A stretch of 64,000 nt of DNA from Erythroxylum novogranatense (GCA_029891385.1 CM057228.1:37327023-37391022), one strand, 5' to 3'. Positions 23,571 to 36,169 are shown, counted from the stretch's first letter. Notes: generated by a model from the letters alone, not told the origin. Program-made: numbers and translations.

Positions 23571-24339
23571 ACAAAAGCAGCTGTAGACCCTTCTAGGCAT
23601 GCCTATTTACCCATAACTAGGACTCAACAGCTTTAGAACAAAACAAGATCATTTCAGACATTACATGTGCAAAGTAAGTAGCCAATCATATTCACTTGAA
23701 AAAGCACTTCCAATGTTATAAACATGCATCAAACGCCTCGGACAATCATTGTCCAAACTTTAGAACACAATCAGCATATATCAAATTCAACAAGTAGAAC
23801 AAAGTAAGGTAAATAACACTTCAATATCTCATTCATCAATCAATACCTCGGACCTTCATATCGGAAATCAATACACAATTCAGTACACATTCATCAATAT
23901 CATTTTTAATTCAGTAATAAATAAAACAAATCAAGATGAGACTATCTTAGGTGCCTTACAAAATTTACCTTCTAAATTACTTACAATTGCTCCCGTTTGT
24001 TTATTTCCTTGAAGTCCTGGCAATATCTGGAAGTGATCGTTCTATGTGTTCCTTTATAACATTTAACACATATACAAATCACTATTGTGCATGATTAAGA
24101 ATTCATTAATGTATATTGAATATGTATAATGCATGTTCATGTTAATTTTGGGTATATTATTGTAATTTTCATCATTAAACCGATTAGATATCAAAGCCCT
24201 CATTAATAACATTTGGTACTTATAATTTGGACCAAAGCAAAACAATGTGAAATTAATTTCATAACCTAAGTGACCACTTCAGATTTTTTTTACCCATATG
24301 AGTTTGGGTCAACTTTGCATAATTAATCTGGTAGGGTAA

Positions 24340-25310
24340 ATGACAAAATTAGGCAACACTTCCTTCTATAAAGCTATTATATAATGTCCCAAGTTTCTAA
24401 AGACTCCAAAATAATCCATTTTGATTTAGTATTCAAAGAGTTATGCACAAAATACCACAGACTGTACACATTTGAACTTTTAGCTAGTACATGATCATAC
24501 CCTCTATTTTCACAACTCATATCTTTCAGCTCAGATATCCAAAAATTACAAACTTTATACCAATTTAAAGCTAAGAGAATAAGATACAACTTTGGCGAAG
24601 ACACCTTAGTCTAATTCGTCGCACATCAATATAGTTTATTCAATAACCACAGGATATGATTTCTGTCCCTGACAGTGCTTCAGCTTAAGCTATAACTCAC
24701 TTTCATGCCAATTTTGAATATCATAGAGATAGAATTAAAATTTGACTTCTTCACAAAAGTTGTAAAATTATGTCTCTAGTTCAATTTAAAATAATAATCA
24801 TTTCATTTGTAAATGTACAGGTCAAAATATAACTAAAATACCGAGGCATGTTCAAAACAATCCAGTCATCAAATTCTAGCACACCTCAACATTTTCATCT
24901 TAACACCCCCCTTTCGAGATAACTTTGCATGATCTTTATGAGAAAGAAAATGGTGTATTTCAGCAACACTTTCTTCTAGACAATTGTTCCACTATGTTTC
25001 CAGTTTGTAATAACACCAAAATTGCACAATTTGAGTCAGTATACTGAAAGTTATATTCAAAAGAGTTCAGACTGTTTTTAAACTGTAACAAAATTCCTAA
25101 CTCTAATTCCAGACAGATTTTGAGATGCTTAGAAATAGAATTAACATTCAGCTTCTTCAAAAATGTTGTATACATATTTCTCTAGTTTAATTTGAATTGA
25201 GAATAAACTCATTTAAAAATACATATATCAAGTTATAATCAAAATATCAAGATGTGTTCAGTGAAAATTTTCCAATTCATAAGATTCCAGCACACTTCTT
25301 CACCAATATC
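24340..25310. repeat. Internal duplication within the solo LTR
   Basis: Two diverged copies of a block carry in the same order a caacacttyctTct start, an aaaataaTccattttgAtt-type middle, an agaattaa...cttcttca part and a final attc-agcaca. The first spans about 24340-24890 and the second about 24955-25300. Diverged by eye to roughly 70-75 percent. Confidence 0.6.
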
Positions 25311-26188
25311 TCACATAAGTCATTCCAATTCAGGCATAACTCTCATACTACAAAACATATCATAAAGATCAGATTGTCACTTACTTATTAGGCTTTCAAT
25401 AAAGCTCAAACTCTAGATTAAGTCAAGTCTCCATGCAAGCAAAATTAATCACCAACTTAGGATGAAAATAAGTTGGTTTTGGACAGCAAGATGAAGGTAG
25501 CTTTCAGCTGGTTTTATTAGCTATTTTGTGAGAGATTAAGTAGTGAATTTCATATGCCAACTTAGCTAGGGCAAAGACCAGAATATAGAGAAAGGTTGAA
25601 GCAATTTTGTGGAAGAGATATAAGAGAAACAACAAAAATGTTGCTGCTGGAATTTGCTTCATCAACATGTTAGGTGTCACCATTCAAGCACAACACTTGT
25701 CCTAAGGCATGTCTTACATTTGCCAACTCAAGATGCTGCCACTAATCCACTCTAGATGCTGCCATATGTCACCAATTAATTAGTCCATATGTTTCCTTAG
25801 TATTGGTCCACTTGTCACACAAGAATAGATCCATTTGTCACTTAAGTATTAGTCAATTTGTCACCTATTTTAGAAATTTCTAAAATTCACCAAAAAATCT
25901 GAAATAATAATAACATTCTCCAAATAAATTTTCAGCTCAAAATAATTCACCAAAAATTTCAAAATATCCAAAATATACCAAAATTTCCAAATCATAATTA
26001 ATACACTCCAATTTAATCCACAATTTTCACTTATAAATCAAATTTACCCGAAAATGTCAATGAATGCATGTGCAATTATTTGTATAAGTCAAACTTCATA
26101 TACACATATTAGTGAATGCTCAATTATGCAAAGCATATGATGTACTGTAAATTCCTAAATTTTTTAACCCCTAACATGGGGTATTACA

Positions 26189-26520
26189 TAGGGCCTTATC
26201 TAAAGACTCAAATTGTTTATTAATAGCCTTCAATAGATTTGTAACATAATCACACTCTCTAATAGAACCACGAATACTAGGGTAAATTTTGGTCTTTATG
26301 TACATCATACTGAGGTGATTAGATCGCTCCCAATGTTCATAAAGAGCAATTTCAACTTAAGTGCTAGTTTCAGTAGGTACATGTAGTTCATCTTTTCGGA
26401 TAGCATAATCAATGTCTATACACCCTAATTGGAGGAGAATCCTCTCTTTCCATGTTTTATAGTTATCACCATTCAATTCGAGAATATCACATTAAATATT
26501 AAAAAAATTTACAGGTTGAA
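26189..26520 (-). pseudogene. Copia copy 1 gag N-terminal piece
   Basis: Continuation of the gag cut at 22860. Readable on the - strand are LNGDNYKTWKERILLQLG (about 26435-26488), YEHWERSNHLSM (about 26310) and KAINKQFES near 26210, which is the UBN2-type copia gag start. It has an in-frame stop near 26357. The copia 5' untranslated region and LTR should follow at higher coordinates but cannot be recognised before the plastid-like DNA begins. Confidence 0.82.
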
Positions 26521-26860
26521 TAACTGCACAAAATTCAAAATACATACATGCTTATGTTACTAAATTTGTTGAAGCAAAGAAACATGTATCAAGTTTTACT
26601 AATGTTAAAGCATGCAATCATATTTCATATATGAATCATATAATAATTAAAATTGCTAGGCTAAGCTTTAATTAAAATATTCATACTTACTCTTTAAGAT
26701 GAAACTATCAATTATATTATTTTTCTTAATACCTGTAGGTAAATTAAGAAAAAGACAATTTGTTATTTTATCCTAATTAATCATGCAAATATAATAAATC
26801 TTCTTATGGGATAAATTTTGTTACATTTAAATATGATTAGTGAGTGAAAAAAATTGGACC
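26521..26860. other. Unassigned AT-rich stretch
   Basis: No motif recognised. It may be the remains of the copia 5' leader or LTR. Confidence 0.4.
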
Positions 26861-27027
26861 CATGACATCTATGTTATCCTTTCGCTATCTTAATGCATTC
26901 AAAACAACGCGCTTTCTAGATGATCCCTCTAGACACGAGAGGGATTTTAATAATCTTCTAGTTACTTCGTTCTTTATTTCTATTTGATAGAATCCTTAGG
27001 AAAAGCTTTTTGTTTCTACTAAGTTAA

Positions 27028-27180
<153 letters not shown>

Positions 27181-27279
27181 TGATTCAATCAATGAAGTTA
27201 GGTTTTTAAAACCGTCACCCAGTATAACTATAATGGAGTTTTTGAAATATTTGAAATCGTAGAAAAAAGTGAATCCATT

Positions 27280-27588
27280 TTTAATCAATAAAAAAGGCAA
27301 ATCCCTTATGATACACCAGATCTGGCTCAGTTATTGATAGAGTGAATAGATCTGTCATTTCTTGAGATCTCTCTTCTGATTCAAAATCGTGGGGTAACTT
27401 ATACCTACCCCCGTTTTGTTCATAAAATAGATGAAATAAAGCAAAAAATAGATTTTTGTTCAAGAAAGAAATCTTATTGAAACTGTTCATATCCAACTCA
27501 TCCTCCAGAACCATATCAAATCCTCGATCTAATGAAATAGGGTGAATTGAGACGGTATTTTGTAAATATGTAATTATCTTGAATATAT
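27280..27588 (-). pseudogene. ycf2: ycf2 fragment
   Basis: About 100 codons match the Ycf2 region containing [26 protein letters not shown] and [19 protein letters not shown]. Ycf2 is a very large plastid ATPase-related protein of over 2000 residues, so this is under 5 percent of it. The frame is open from about 27588 but ends at 27281-27283 where plastid homology stops. The lower-coordinate side joins unrelated sequence. Confidence 0.9.
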
Positions 27589-27831
27589 TAATTATAATTT
27601 AATAATAAGACTTAATAATAAGATAAATAAATCAATTCTTGTTTGAATTCCATAGAGTTAGAGTTTTGAAATTGCTTACTATTCATGAATTGCACAAAAG
27701 AGTTTAAAATAACTAGAGATATTATGTAATTAATTGGTAGTCAGAATATACAATTCAAGTGGGTAAGCAGGAAAAAAGATGGCTGAATCAAGATAATTCC
27801 TTTTAAAGTTTTCTTTCTTTTAAAGGGCAAT

Positions 27832-28167
27832 ATGAATGTTCTATCATGTTCCATCAACACACTAAATGGGTTAATATGATATATCGGGTGTGGAAGTAGG
27901 CCAGCATTTCTCTTGAAAAATAGGAGGTTTATAACTCCATACCCAAGTACTTATCACTTCTTGGGTTGTAATTGTTATCTTATTAGGTTCAGTTATTGTC
28001 GGTTTTAGGAATCCACAAACCATTCTGACTGTTGGGTAGAATTTCTTCGAATATGTCCTTGAATTCATTCGAATTCGAGATATAAGTAAAACTCAGATTG
28101 GAGAAGAATACAGTCCGTAGGTTCCCTTTATTGGAACCATGTTTCTACTTATTTTTGTTTCTAATTG
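27832..28167 (+). pseudogene. atpI: atpI fragment (ATP synthase subunit a, N-terminal half)
   Basis: Starts at an ATG with MNVLSCSINTLNGL and continues, through an early stop and frame changes, into [40 protein letters not shown] and VPFIGTMFL. AtpI is the membrane subunit a of the chloroplast ATP synthase, normally about 247 residues. Here it ends after GTMFLLIFVSN with a stop in place of the next Trp. The bases just before the ATG also resemble the plastid upstream sequence. Confidence 0.9.
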
Positions 28168-28170
28168 ACA

Positions 28171-29601
28171 TTTTTACCTTGAAAAATCATACAGTTATGC
28201 TATGACTAATCTTCAATTAATTAAAATTATATTGATCACATGATATCTCATTTTATGCAAAACTATGAATAATAAATGTTCTACATAATCCTTTACAATT
28301 TATTAATAATGAATCAATATTATATATCTGCATAAAATAAATAAATATACATGAATTTCAAATTAAACAATGATTTAAATCATGTAGTTTAATAAAATTG
28401 AGCTAATTTATCAAAACTGAAATATTTATAATTTCTATATCTAAATATCAAATAAATATGAATCATAATATATATACCCCATATTTTCAACGAGGCTCTA
28501 CTAAATATAAACTTCAATTCATATACAACTTTTCCATATTTCATGTTTGTCAAGACTTCATATAACAATTAAGCAAATGGCGGGCCCCATGACAAGCATT
28601 TTAAGTTAAAAATAATAATAATAATGCTTTACAACTAAAGGTTGCAATAATGCCCACGAAAACAAGTTTTCTGCATCCTTTATCAAAAACTTTGCAAACA
28701 ATGGCCCACGTCAAAAAGTTTTAAACTTTCAAAAGGTGTGCAGTGTAAATGCACTAACAATTAGATGGCACATGGTGGGCCACGTTGATAATTTGTAATT
28801 TAATAAAAATAAAAAAAATTCAGAATTTTTAGTCTTCAATCTCTTGATGGGTTGATTTGACCCGCGTCTAACCCATATTACAAAACTAACTATATCTTGA
28901 CTTCTTAAACTCTATTTTTAATGATTCAAAAGCTATTTTATACATAATTACATTTTGGACAGTACAATGACTCCTGAAATATCAATATATACAACAAAAC
29001 ACCTAGTCAGGTATATAATTACAAAAATTAATTACATTAAGGTAGAGAAAGTTTTACTTTGATATCAACTGTTAGACATGATAACAATCTATATACATGT
29101 TTATTATAAAAAATAAAAATACGAAATGTTATTACATACCTCCTATTATTGATGTTGAGAGATTTCGGATAAATATGAGAGGACTCTTCTACACTTTTGA
29201 CAAACGTAAGAGATAGTGTATGCATAATATCTTGCTAAGCTTAAAGACCTAATCTTCTTATATTTTTTGTTGTCTTCCACCAAAACAACAAAAAATATGA
29301 CAGTAGAAAGACATGAGATTTTAAAATGAACATTCACGACCCATCATAAAGGAAAATAACGGATAACATGAATAACACTTTAAAGTTTAGATGTAACTCT
29401 AACGCCAGAATAAAGTTGTTATAACATAGCCACCAACCTCTCATGTGATTTAAATGATTTTGTTAAAAAAAAATTTATACTTCAAAAAGTCTCATAAGTA
29501 ACTCTTATGGTTTATTGCAAAAAAAATGAAACCAGTCCTTAAATTATTTTTACTAGCATGGCATGTTTTAAACATATGACAATTCGTATGGATAATCAAG
29601 C
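28171..29601. other. AT-rich intergenic stretch
   Basis: No gene or element recognised. Mostly AT-rich with short poly-A and poly-T runs; a short AAT microsatellite lies near 28608-28624. Confidence 0.6.
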
Positions 29602-31824
29602 CATAAGAGAGTAATTGAGAATTAGCAAAACAAAAGGATAGTATGCGTCAAACAAATTAATTTATTGATTTATCATATTTACGTATCATTTTTAGATTAA
29701 AATTATTTAAAATATAAAATAAATAAATTTTATATAATAAATAAAATTAATGTGCTATCCTATGAAAACAATAACTATACTATTAACAATTAATATGATA
29801 ATTTTATTTTAAATATAATGAATTAATAATAACATATTATATATTATTATATTTAAAATAAGTAATGATATTTAAATATATAAATCAATATAATTAGTTA
29901 ATTTATTTTGTTTATACATATCAGCTATGTAATTTACTAATTGTTCTTGTGTCTAAAAATTTTAAGGTTAACAAATGGGACTTTTTATAAAATATATGGA
30001 CTTCTTACAATTAATTAATTAATTAATCAATCAATTAATTTAATAAATCAATTAATTAATTATAATTTAATAACACTAATTATATCAAAATTAATTCATT
30101 AATAAATTTATTATATTCTAATTATCATTATTAATCAATTATAACATTTTCATAAATCAATTAATTAATTATATTTTAATTAACTAATAATATTTAAATT
30201 ATATGAGATTATAATTTAATATACTAAATAGTAATAATTACTAACTGATAATATTGAAATTATATGAAATTATAATTAATTAAAGATATTTAAGTAATAA
30301 TAACGTGTTAATAATCAAAAATTAATTAATAAATTTATAAGATTTCAGTAAATCAAAACTTAATTAATTATTAATTTAGCTAAAAAGTTATAAAATTATA
30401 TAGGCACCGTAGCGACTACTTATTTATATATGCATAAATTAATTAATAATATATTAATCATAATTAATTATAACTGATAAGATAAACAATTAATGAATAA
30501 TAATTAATTCATAAATAAAGATTAATTGAATAAATCAATTAATTTATTATATCCAATTACCATCATTAATCAATTATCATATTTCCATAAATCAATTAAA
30601 TAATTAGATTTTAATTAACTGATAATATTTTAATCACATCAAATTATATTTTAATTCAGTAAATAGTTATAATTAAATTAATTAAAGATATTTTAAGAAT
30701 ATGAAATTAAAAAGGAAACAAATATTTCAGACATATTAATAATAACATAAGTACTAATTATGTGTTAATAATCAATAATTAATTAATAAGATTTCAATAA
30801 ATTAATTATTTAATTATATATTGATTATTATGAATCATATATTTATTACTTTTATTTAATCTATTAATGATTAATGATTAATCATATATAAATTGTATTT
30901 AATTTTAGACGATAAAACTATATGTACTAATTATATTTTAATTAATTATTTAATTATAATTTAATTATATTTAATTAAAAATGACAACAAGAGTAGTTAA
31001 GTGAATGGACACTCAAAAACAAAAATAAAAAATAAGAAGTTACGCTGTGAGCAATAAGTCATAGGCATGATGTCCGAAATAATTATATTTTAATTAATTA
31101 AATAATTATAATTTAATTATATTTATATTTAATTAAAAATAACAACAAGAATAGTTAATTGAATGTTGAATGAAAATGAAAATAAAATGCATGCATGGAG
31201 TAGTTAAGTGAATGTTAAGTAAAAAACGAAAATAAAAAATAAGAAATCACGCTTGTGAGGAATAAGTAACAGGCGTGACTACTAATATTACTATATAATA
31301 TGAGAGAAGAATGAGAGACCGTTGGATCATTTGGATAACGGGATGAAATATCGTATTCGTCCATCCCATTTGTCCTTAGTATTATATACTTAATGATACT
31401 TCATGTGGACACTCGCGTCATAAGAGTGTAATTGAGAATCAACAAAACAAAAGTATATTATCGTCAAACAAATTAATTTATTGATTTATCATATTTACAT
31501 AATATTTAAAATATAGAATAAATTAATTTTTATTTATTAATATTTTATATAATAAATAAAATTAATGCACTATCATATGAAAATAATAAATATGTTTGTT
31601 AACAATTAATATAATAATTTTATTTTAAATAAAATGAATTAATGATAAAATATTAAATATTATTATATTTAAAATAAGTAATGAATTTTAAATATATAAA
31701 TCAATATAATTCATTCATTCAAATTTTTAATACATATCACCTATGTGATTTAATAATTGTTCTTATGTCTTAAAATTTTCGAGTTAACAAAGGGACTTTT
31801 ATGAAATATATGGACTTCTTACAA
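29602..31824. repeat. AT-rich block bounded by ~405-bp direct repeats
   Basis: The left copy (29602-30010) and right copy (31419-31824) both begin cataagag, share cgtcaaacaaattaatttattgatttatcat, and end atatatggacttcttacaa. The 1.4 kb between them is almost entirely ATTAATTA-type sequence. Termini are not TG...CA and no target duplication is obvious, so an LTR element is not proven. Confidence 0.7.
30937..31285. repeat. Tandem repeat with GC-marked segments
   Basis: The phrase attataatttaattatattt...aattaaaaat followed by aacaacaagartagttaa occurs at about 30937 and 31083. The following part (gtagttaagtgaatg ... aataagaa... cacgcttgtgag) occurs at about 30991 and 31199. Unit length is about 145-160 bases. 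Confidence 0.6.
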
Positions 31825-32261
31825 GATTTTTAAAGTACAAAAAATAATGAAACTATAGGCAAGATTGGTCGCTTTCACCTTATGATAATATAGAGTCTAA
31901 TTATGACTTTTAAAGCTTAGTGAAATTTTGAGAATTAAACTTTCATGATATTTGAAGACTACGTATAAACCAAGACTTAAATAAAACTTTATAAGCTAAA
32001 CAGAGCTTAAAGATCAATAAAATTCTAACACTTTCAAACATAATCATTTAAATAGACTTTTATGTATTAAAATCGTGTTCCATTAAATTTTATTAAAAGT
32101 TGAAACATGCATTTTGTTTCTTTCTTTTCTTTTTGGTTGCATAAAAATGATGGAACATAAGAATTTGGTATATATATATATAAGGATATATATAATAGTA
32201 ATACTTCCTCATATGAGCACCTTTTAATGTAGGTTCTTGACTTTTTTTTTAATATACTTTT

Positions 32262-32266
32262 ATAAT
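32262..32266. other. Target-site duplication ATAAT, left copy
   Basis: ATAAT precedes the element and is repeated at 45758-45762 directly after its other end. Confidence 0.93.
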
Positions 32267-32700
32267 TGGTTCTGCTGGATTCTGGCTGAACTGTACGTTG
32301 TCCTTTGGATCCATGAGCTGGTTGCTTTTTGTGATTAATCCGACGTGAAGATACCTGCAAAACAAAGAAGGCACGTAGGGGGTTGTGTCCCGATTAGCCC
32401 CTCCGACGCTCAAGTCAATATTTTTTGTAAAGGTGAGGTTGATCAATGCAGAGAGAAGCTAGGTTTTGATTGCGTACCTCTATTATAGGAGAATTATACC
32501 TTATATGGGGGATGGACGCTAGGGTTAAACCTTTACGTGTTTGCATGGGAGTCTCTTACATGCGGATGGGCTGAGAAGAGCATGGATCGGGCTTGGGCCT
32601 GTCGTAGCCGTTGGGTTCGAGACTTGTTCTATGAAGAATGGACCGATCGGCCCAAGGGTTGTCTTGACTAGGTTCGGGCCCAACATCGCCTACCCGACCA
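32267..32700 (-). repeat. TAT element 3' LTR
   Basis: Near-identical to 45335-45757; it differs by several one-to-three base indels and some 20 substitutions by eye. Short LTRs are usual for some TAT elements. Confidence 0.92.
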
Positions 32701-32718
32701 TAAGCCCCCCCTACTCCT
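32701..32718 (-). other. TAT polypurine tract
   Basis: On the - strand the sequence AGGAGTAGGGGGGGCTTA ends directly at the 3' LTR border. Confidence 0.88.
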
Positions 32719-33314
32719 CGAGTCTGAGCGAAGAGAAGGGTCGGAGGAGTATGTAGAGGTTTATAGCTCGTACTTAGGACAGCTCGTGATTGGGACGATC
32801 GGTCGGACGTTGAGATATGGCTCGTCTGTAGGTCGGCTCGTGAAGTAATCGATCGGTCGGGCATTGTTGTTGTAGCTCGATCACGGGAAAGCTCGGGCGG
32901 TCCCGATCGATCAGATACCAACCGATTATGCATGACTGCTTGGATGCCGACCGGTTGAAAGTGAATCGTCAGATGCCGACCGGTTGAGCGAATCGCTAGC
33001 TCGGGATCGGTCGACTGTGTGCCCCAGCTGATCGGCCTCGCCACTTGTTGTGCGACAGCCCGCGCAAAAGCGGGTCGGATGGTCATCACTGGTAGACATG
33101 TGAAGGTACTTGGAGCATTTATTGTTTGACGGCGCACGTCCTTTGACAGCTGTTCAGAATCTGAAACGTATCGTCCTTGTAACCGTTGTACAGCTGCCCC
33201 GTGCGTCCCTTCAACTGACGCGCCCTTCCGGATTTCGAACAACCCTAATTCCCATGGCTCGGATCATGCCGCGTGTCCAAGCATAGCTCGGATTTTCTCC
33301 ACGTGTTATACTTT

Positions 33315-33349
33315 GATTGGATGGCTCGTCCGAGTGCCTCCCTATAAAT
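33315..33349 (+). promoter_or_regulatory. Likely promoter of the antisense gene
   Basis: TATAAAT at 33343-33349 stands 199 bases before the antisense ATG, with a reversed CCAAT (gattgg, 33316-33321) about 25 bases upstream. A pyrimidine-rich leader follows. It is an inference from spacing; no start site is shown. Confidence 0.55.
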
Positions 33350-33547
33350 GTTTAGGGTCGACGAACCATTTAGTTTTCTTCACGCTTATTTCCTTCTTGC
33401 ATACGCTTCTGCTTTCGTTCGTTCTTTCTTGCTCCCAGTTTCCGGAAACTTCATTCAATCGTTGTTCGATTTCCCTTTCTCCATCCAACAAAGAGGTGTG
33501 TCCTTCCTCCTCTAAAGTTCTTTTCAAGAGCTCTTTTCTTGGTAATC

Positions 33548-35626
33548 ATGTCAATGGGTAGTTCTAGAAGTACGGTAGGAGGTACCGAGGAAGTGTTGAC
33601 GAAGGAAAGAAGGGACGGGTTGGTTGTGGAGGCGGTACCGAGAGGTGAATCGAAGATGAGGTTGGGGGAACTGCATTGGCTGATCATTAGGTGTAACATT
33701 CCTACGTCCTGGGGGCCTAGGCTGGCCATCGGAACCGAACGGATCTTCAGCAATCTGAGCGGGTATTTTGCTGTATCTGAGAGCTTTTTCTCTGTTGGCG
33801 GCATGAGGCTTCCGTACGCTCCGATTATTGACGAGGTGTGCGCCACCTATGAGCTGATGCCGAGTCAGATCCCCCCGAATGGCTGGAGGTTTATTAATGG
33901 TTTGGCTCTGCTATGCCATCAATTCGGTTGTCCTCCGTCGGTTGACATCCTCCGCCACTTCTTAAGAATGGGTCAGAGCCCCATAATTGGGGCTGGGATT
34001 CCTCACTTCGAAGACAGGATGCCCGCATCGCCGGATGGAACTCCCGGAAAGTCACTTCTTGCGTCTGAAGTACTTTTTGTGAAGCCCCAGAACCTCCTTC
34101 AAGCTCGACCGTGGAGGTACCTCTAACCGAGCAATGGAATGATGTGTCACCATATCTCTTAGTAGAGAGGTAGGAGGTGGTCGGCCAGATAAAAGAGCTC
34201 GGCGACACGACTTTACTCGGCTACCATGCAGGGTACTTGGGAGTCTCGGGCAATTCATTTCTCACCCCCCCTCCTCAATTAATCTGGCTAGAGAGGAGAC
34301 CGCCCGTCCGGTTGACTCCTCGTGATTGAACTAATTGTTGTATTTTTTAGCCTTGGTTTCATTTTCTAACTTAATTTATCGTTGTGCAGCCATGGTGAGA
34401 ATGGAAGATGCTCCTTGAGATCTCCAAATCGAAGAAGCGGTGTGCAGAAGAAAAGGACGGAGACGGGGATTGGCGATGGCGCCGCTTTATCTATGGGGTT
34501 GGGCTCGTCCGTAGTATCGACGGATGTTCCACCTGTCGGGGGCCGACCTTCTAATTCGGGGTCATTGCCAGTTGTGCCGGTCGACACAGGCCAGGTAGTC
34601 CTGGCAGAGGAGGAGGAAGAGGATGCGGGTCCTCCTCTTAAGAGAAAAAGGTTGGTTCGGCTGGGGGATCTACCGTCCGGCCCGGCAAGTCGAGCCGGGA
34701 CTGGGAAAGGGATGAAGGGCAAGGAGAAGGCGCAAGCCGCAAATCCCTGGCAGTGGGTGTCCGCCCTTAAGTTGGCTAAGAATGCTACAATCGGGGACCT
34801 CGAAGTGTCCCGTTACATTGCTGAGAGGATTACTCCGCCTGTGGACGAGCAGTTCATGGAGAAGAGGAGTAACTTGGAGCTAGGGTCTCAGCTCGTTCGT
34901 CTCGGTGTGCGGAGTGCGACGACGGCCTTCGCAATGCTGCAGCGTTTGGAGACTCTGGACCAGGAAGTCCAGGACCTCCATGATTAGGTGAGGGCTTTGA
35001 AGGGCGAGCTTTCGGAGGTGAAGGAGGGGAGAGACCTCCTCCAGGCTCAAAACGCATCCTTGGAGGAGGAAAAGAAATCCCAGGAGAGGGAGGTGGGCAC
35101 TTTGTTGGCTCGACTAGCCAAGGGAGAGGAGGAGAAGGACGAATGGAGGAAGACTGTGAGGGCGGAGCGGGAGCTTAATAAGAAACTCCGCCAAGATTGC
35201 CGCTCCGCAGTGGAGGGTAGGGACAGAGTCGAGGAGACCTTGCGGGAGGTGCGACATTCTGTGAGGATGCAACGGGTCGAGGCGATTAATCGATGGAAAC
35301 GGCGGTTTCTCTACGATGAGAGTTTAGAGCTCGCCTGCGACATAACCCTCTCGGTTCTGAGGAGGGGCCACGAACTCTACACTCCTGGGGGGTCGGTGTG
35401 CCCTTCATTCGAGGAGTATGCCGAGTCGCTTCTTCCTGCAGCTCTTGGGCTTTCTTTAGAGGAAGTCAGGGAGAAGGCCGAAGGAGAATGGGACGCCATT
35501 CCGGACGAAGAGCTGGATCTCAGCTCCGATGAAGAGCTTCCCTACGAAGATATTCCTCCGGTCGCTCCCCCGGGTCCTGCTCCTATTCTCGTTGTGTCGC
35601 TCTCCGAAGGGGAAGAGCTTCCTTGA
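33548..35626 (+). pseudogene. Antisense gene (aORF) of the TAT element
   Basis: An open frame on the strand opposite to gag-pol, as described for TAT-lineage elements. Part 1 (33548-34126) begins MSMGSSRSTVGG and contains LPYAPIIDEVCATYELMPSQ and PPNGWRFINGLALLCHQFG, a plant gypsy-associated domain often annotated as putative gypsy-type transposon. A frameshift near 34040 moves the continuation EAPEPPSSSTVEVPLTEQW to another phase. A 3' splice site is plausible at 34384 (ttgtgcag), making about 34250-34390 a likely intron. Part 2 (34382-35626) is one phase with a single TAG at 34985-34987. It holds an acidic/Pro-rich linker, a Lys-rich basic patch, a long coiled coil (about 34870-35280), then a C-terminal helical domain and an acidic tail. 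Function is unknown. Confidence 0.8.
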
Positions 35627-35866
35627 GAGGATATTCCTCCGGTTGCTCCCCCGGGTCCTGCTCCTACTCCCATTGTGCCGCTCCCTTCTGAGGCTTCTCC
35701 TACTCCTTTAGCTACTTGTTGCTCCCCTTCTCCCGAATTCTAGAGCTCACCTGGTCGGGCTTGTGGCCAGGGTAAATTTAATATGAATGAAAATTTTTAG
35801 TTATGTTTCATTTTGTCGAAGTCAATTTTCATGCTTATGTGCTTTGTTTCGGACGTATAGTAGGGT
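35627..35866. other. Short spacer after the antisense gene
   Basis: Includes an imperfect direct repeat of the antisense gene end (gatattcctccggt...gctcccccgggtcctgctcct at about 35549 and 35630), so the acidic tail was duplicated. Confidence 0.65.
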
Positions 35867-35871
35867 TAGGT
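35867..35871. other. Target-site duplication TAGGT, left copy
   Basis: Repeated at 39129-39133 after the nested LTR. Confidence 0.9.
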
Positions 35872-36169
35872 TGTTAGCCCCAAAATTTTTTTTAAAATTA
35901 AGCATGATTAGATTAATTGAGTAAGTTATGTTAGCATAAATTGAGTTGATATTAATTAATGTGTGAAAGCATTAATGAGTTAGGTGGTGAATTAATGAAA
36001 TTAAATGAGTTAGTTGGGCCTTAATGAGGTAGGAAAAGAAAGATAAGATGGGCTTGAGAGACAAGTGGGCCTTAAGAAGTTTAAAGAGGAAAATAAAGAG
36101 GAAATGAGAAGGAAGGAAAAAGAAGTGAGTGGGCTTTAGGCTTTTGGGCTTAAGTGAGTTAGTGAGAAG

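Larger units (their letters stand above)
22861..26188 (-). mobile_element. Solo LTR of a chromovirus (3328 bp)
   Basis: Ends are TGTAACACCC and GGGTATTACA with a perfect TAGGG duplication. No gag or pol lies inside, so it is a solo LTR left by recombination between two LTRs. On the - strand it begins TGTAATACCCCATG and near its end shows the tttccccatgtaggt stretch typical of chromovirus LTRs, which sets the orientation. It contains a run of short dyads at 23495-23570 and an internal duplication of roughly 350-600 bases (24340-24950 against 24950-25310). Confidence 0.9.

Noticed and set aside
29602..31824. LTR retrotransposon defined by the 405-bp repeats
   Set aside because: Ends are not TG...CA, and no primer site, purine tract, coding domain or target duplication is visible.
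32556..33242. 228-residue frame on the - strand within the TAT element
   Set aside because: It straddles the LTR border and the polypurine tract, has low-complexity composition and no recognised domain; more likely chance in GC-rich sequence.
34366..34722. 118-residue frame antisense to the aORF
   Set aside because: Shadow of the GC-rich + strand frame; Pro/Ser-rich without domain.
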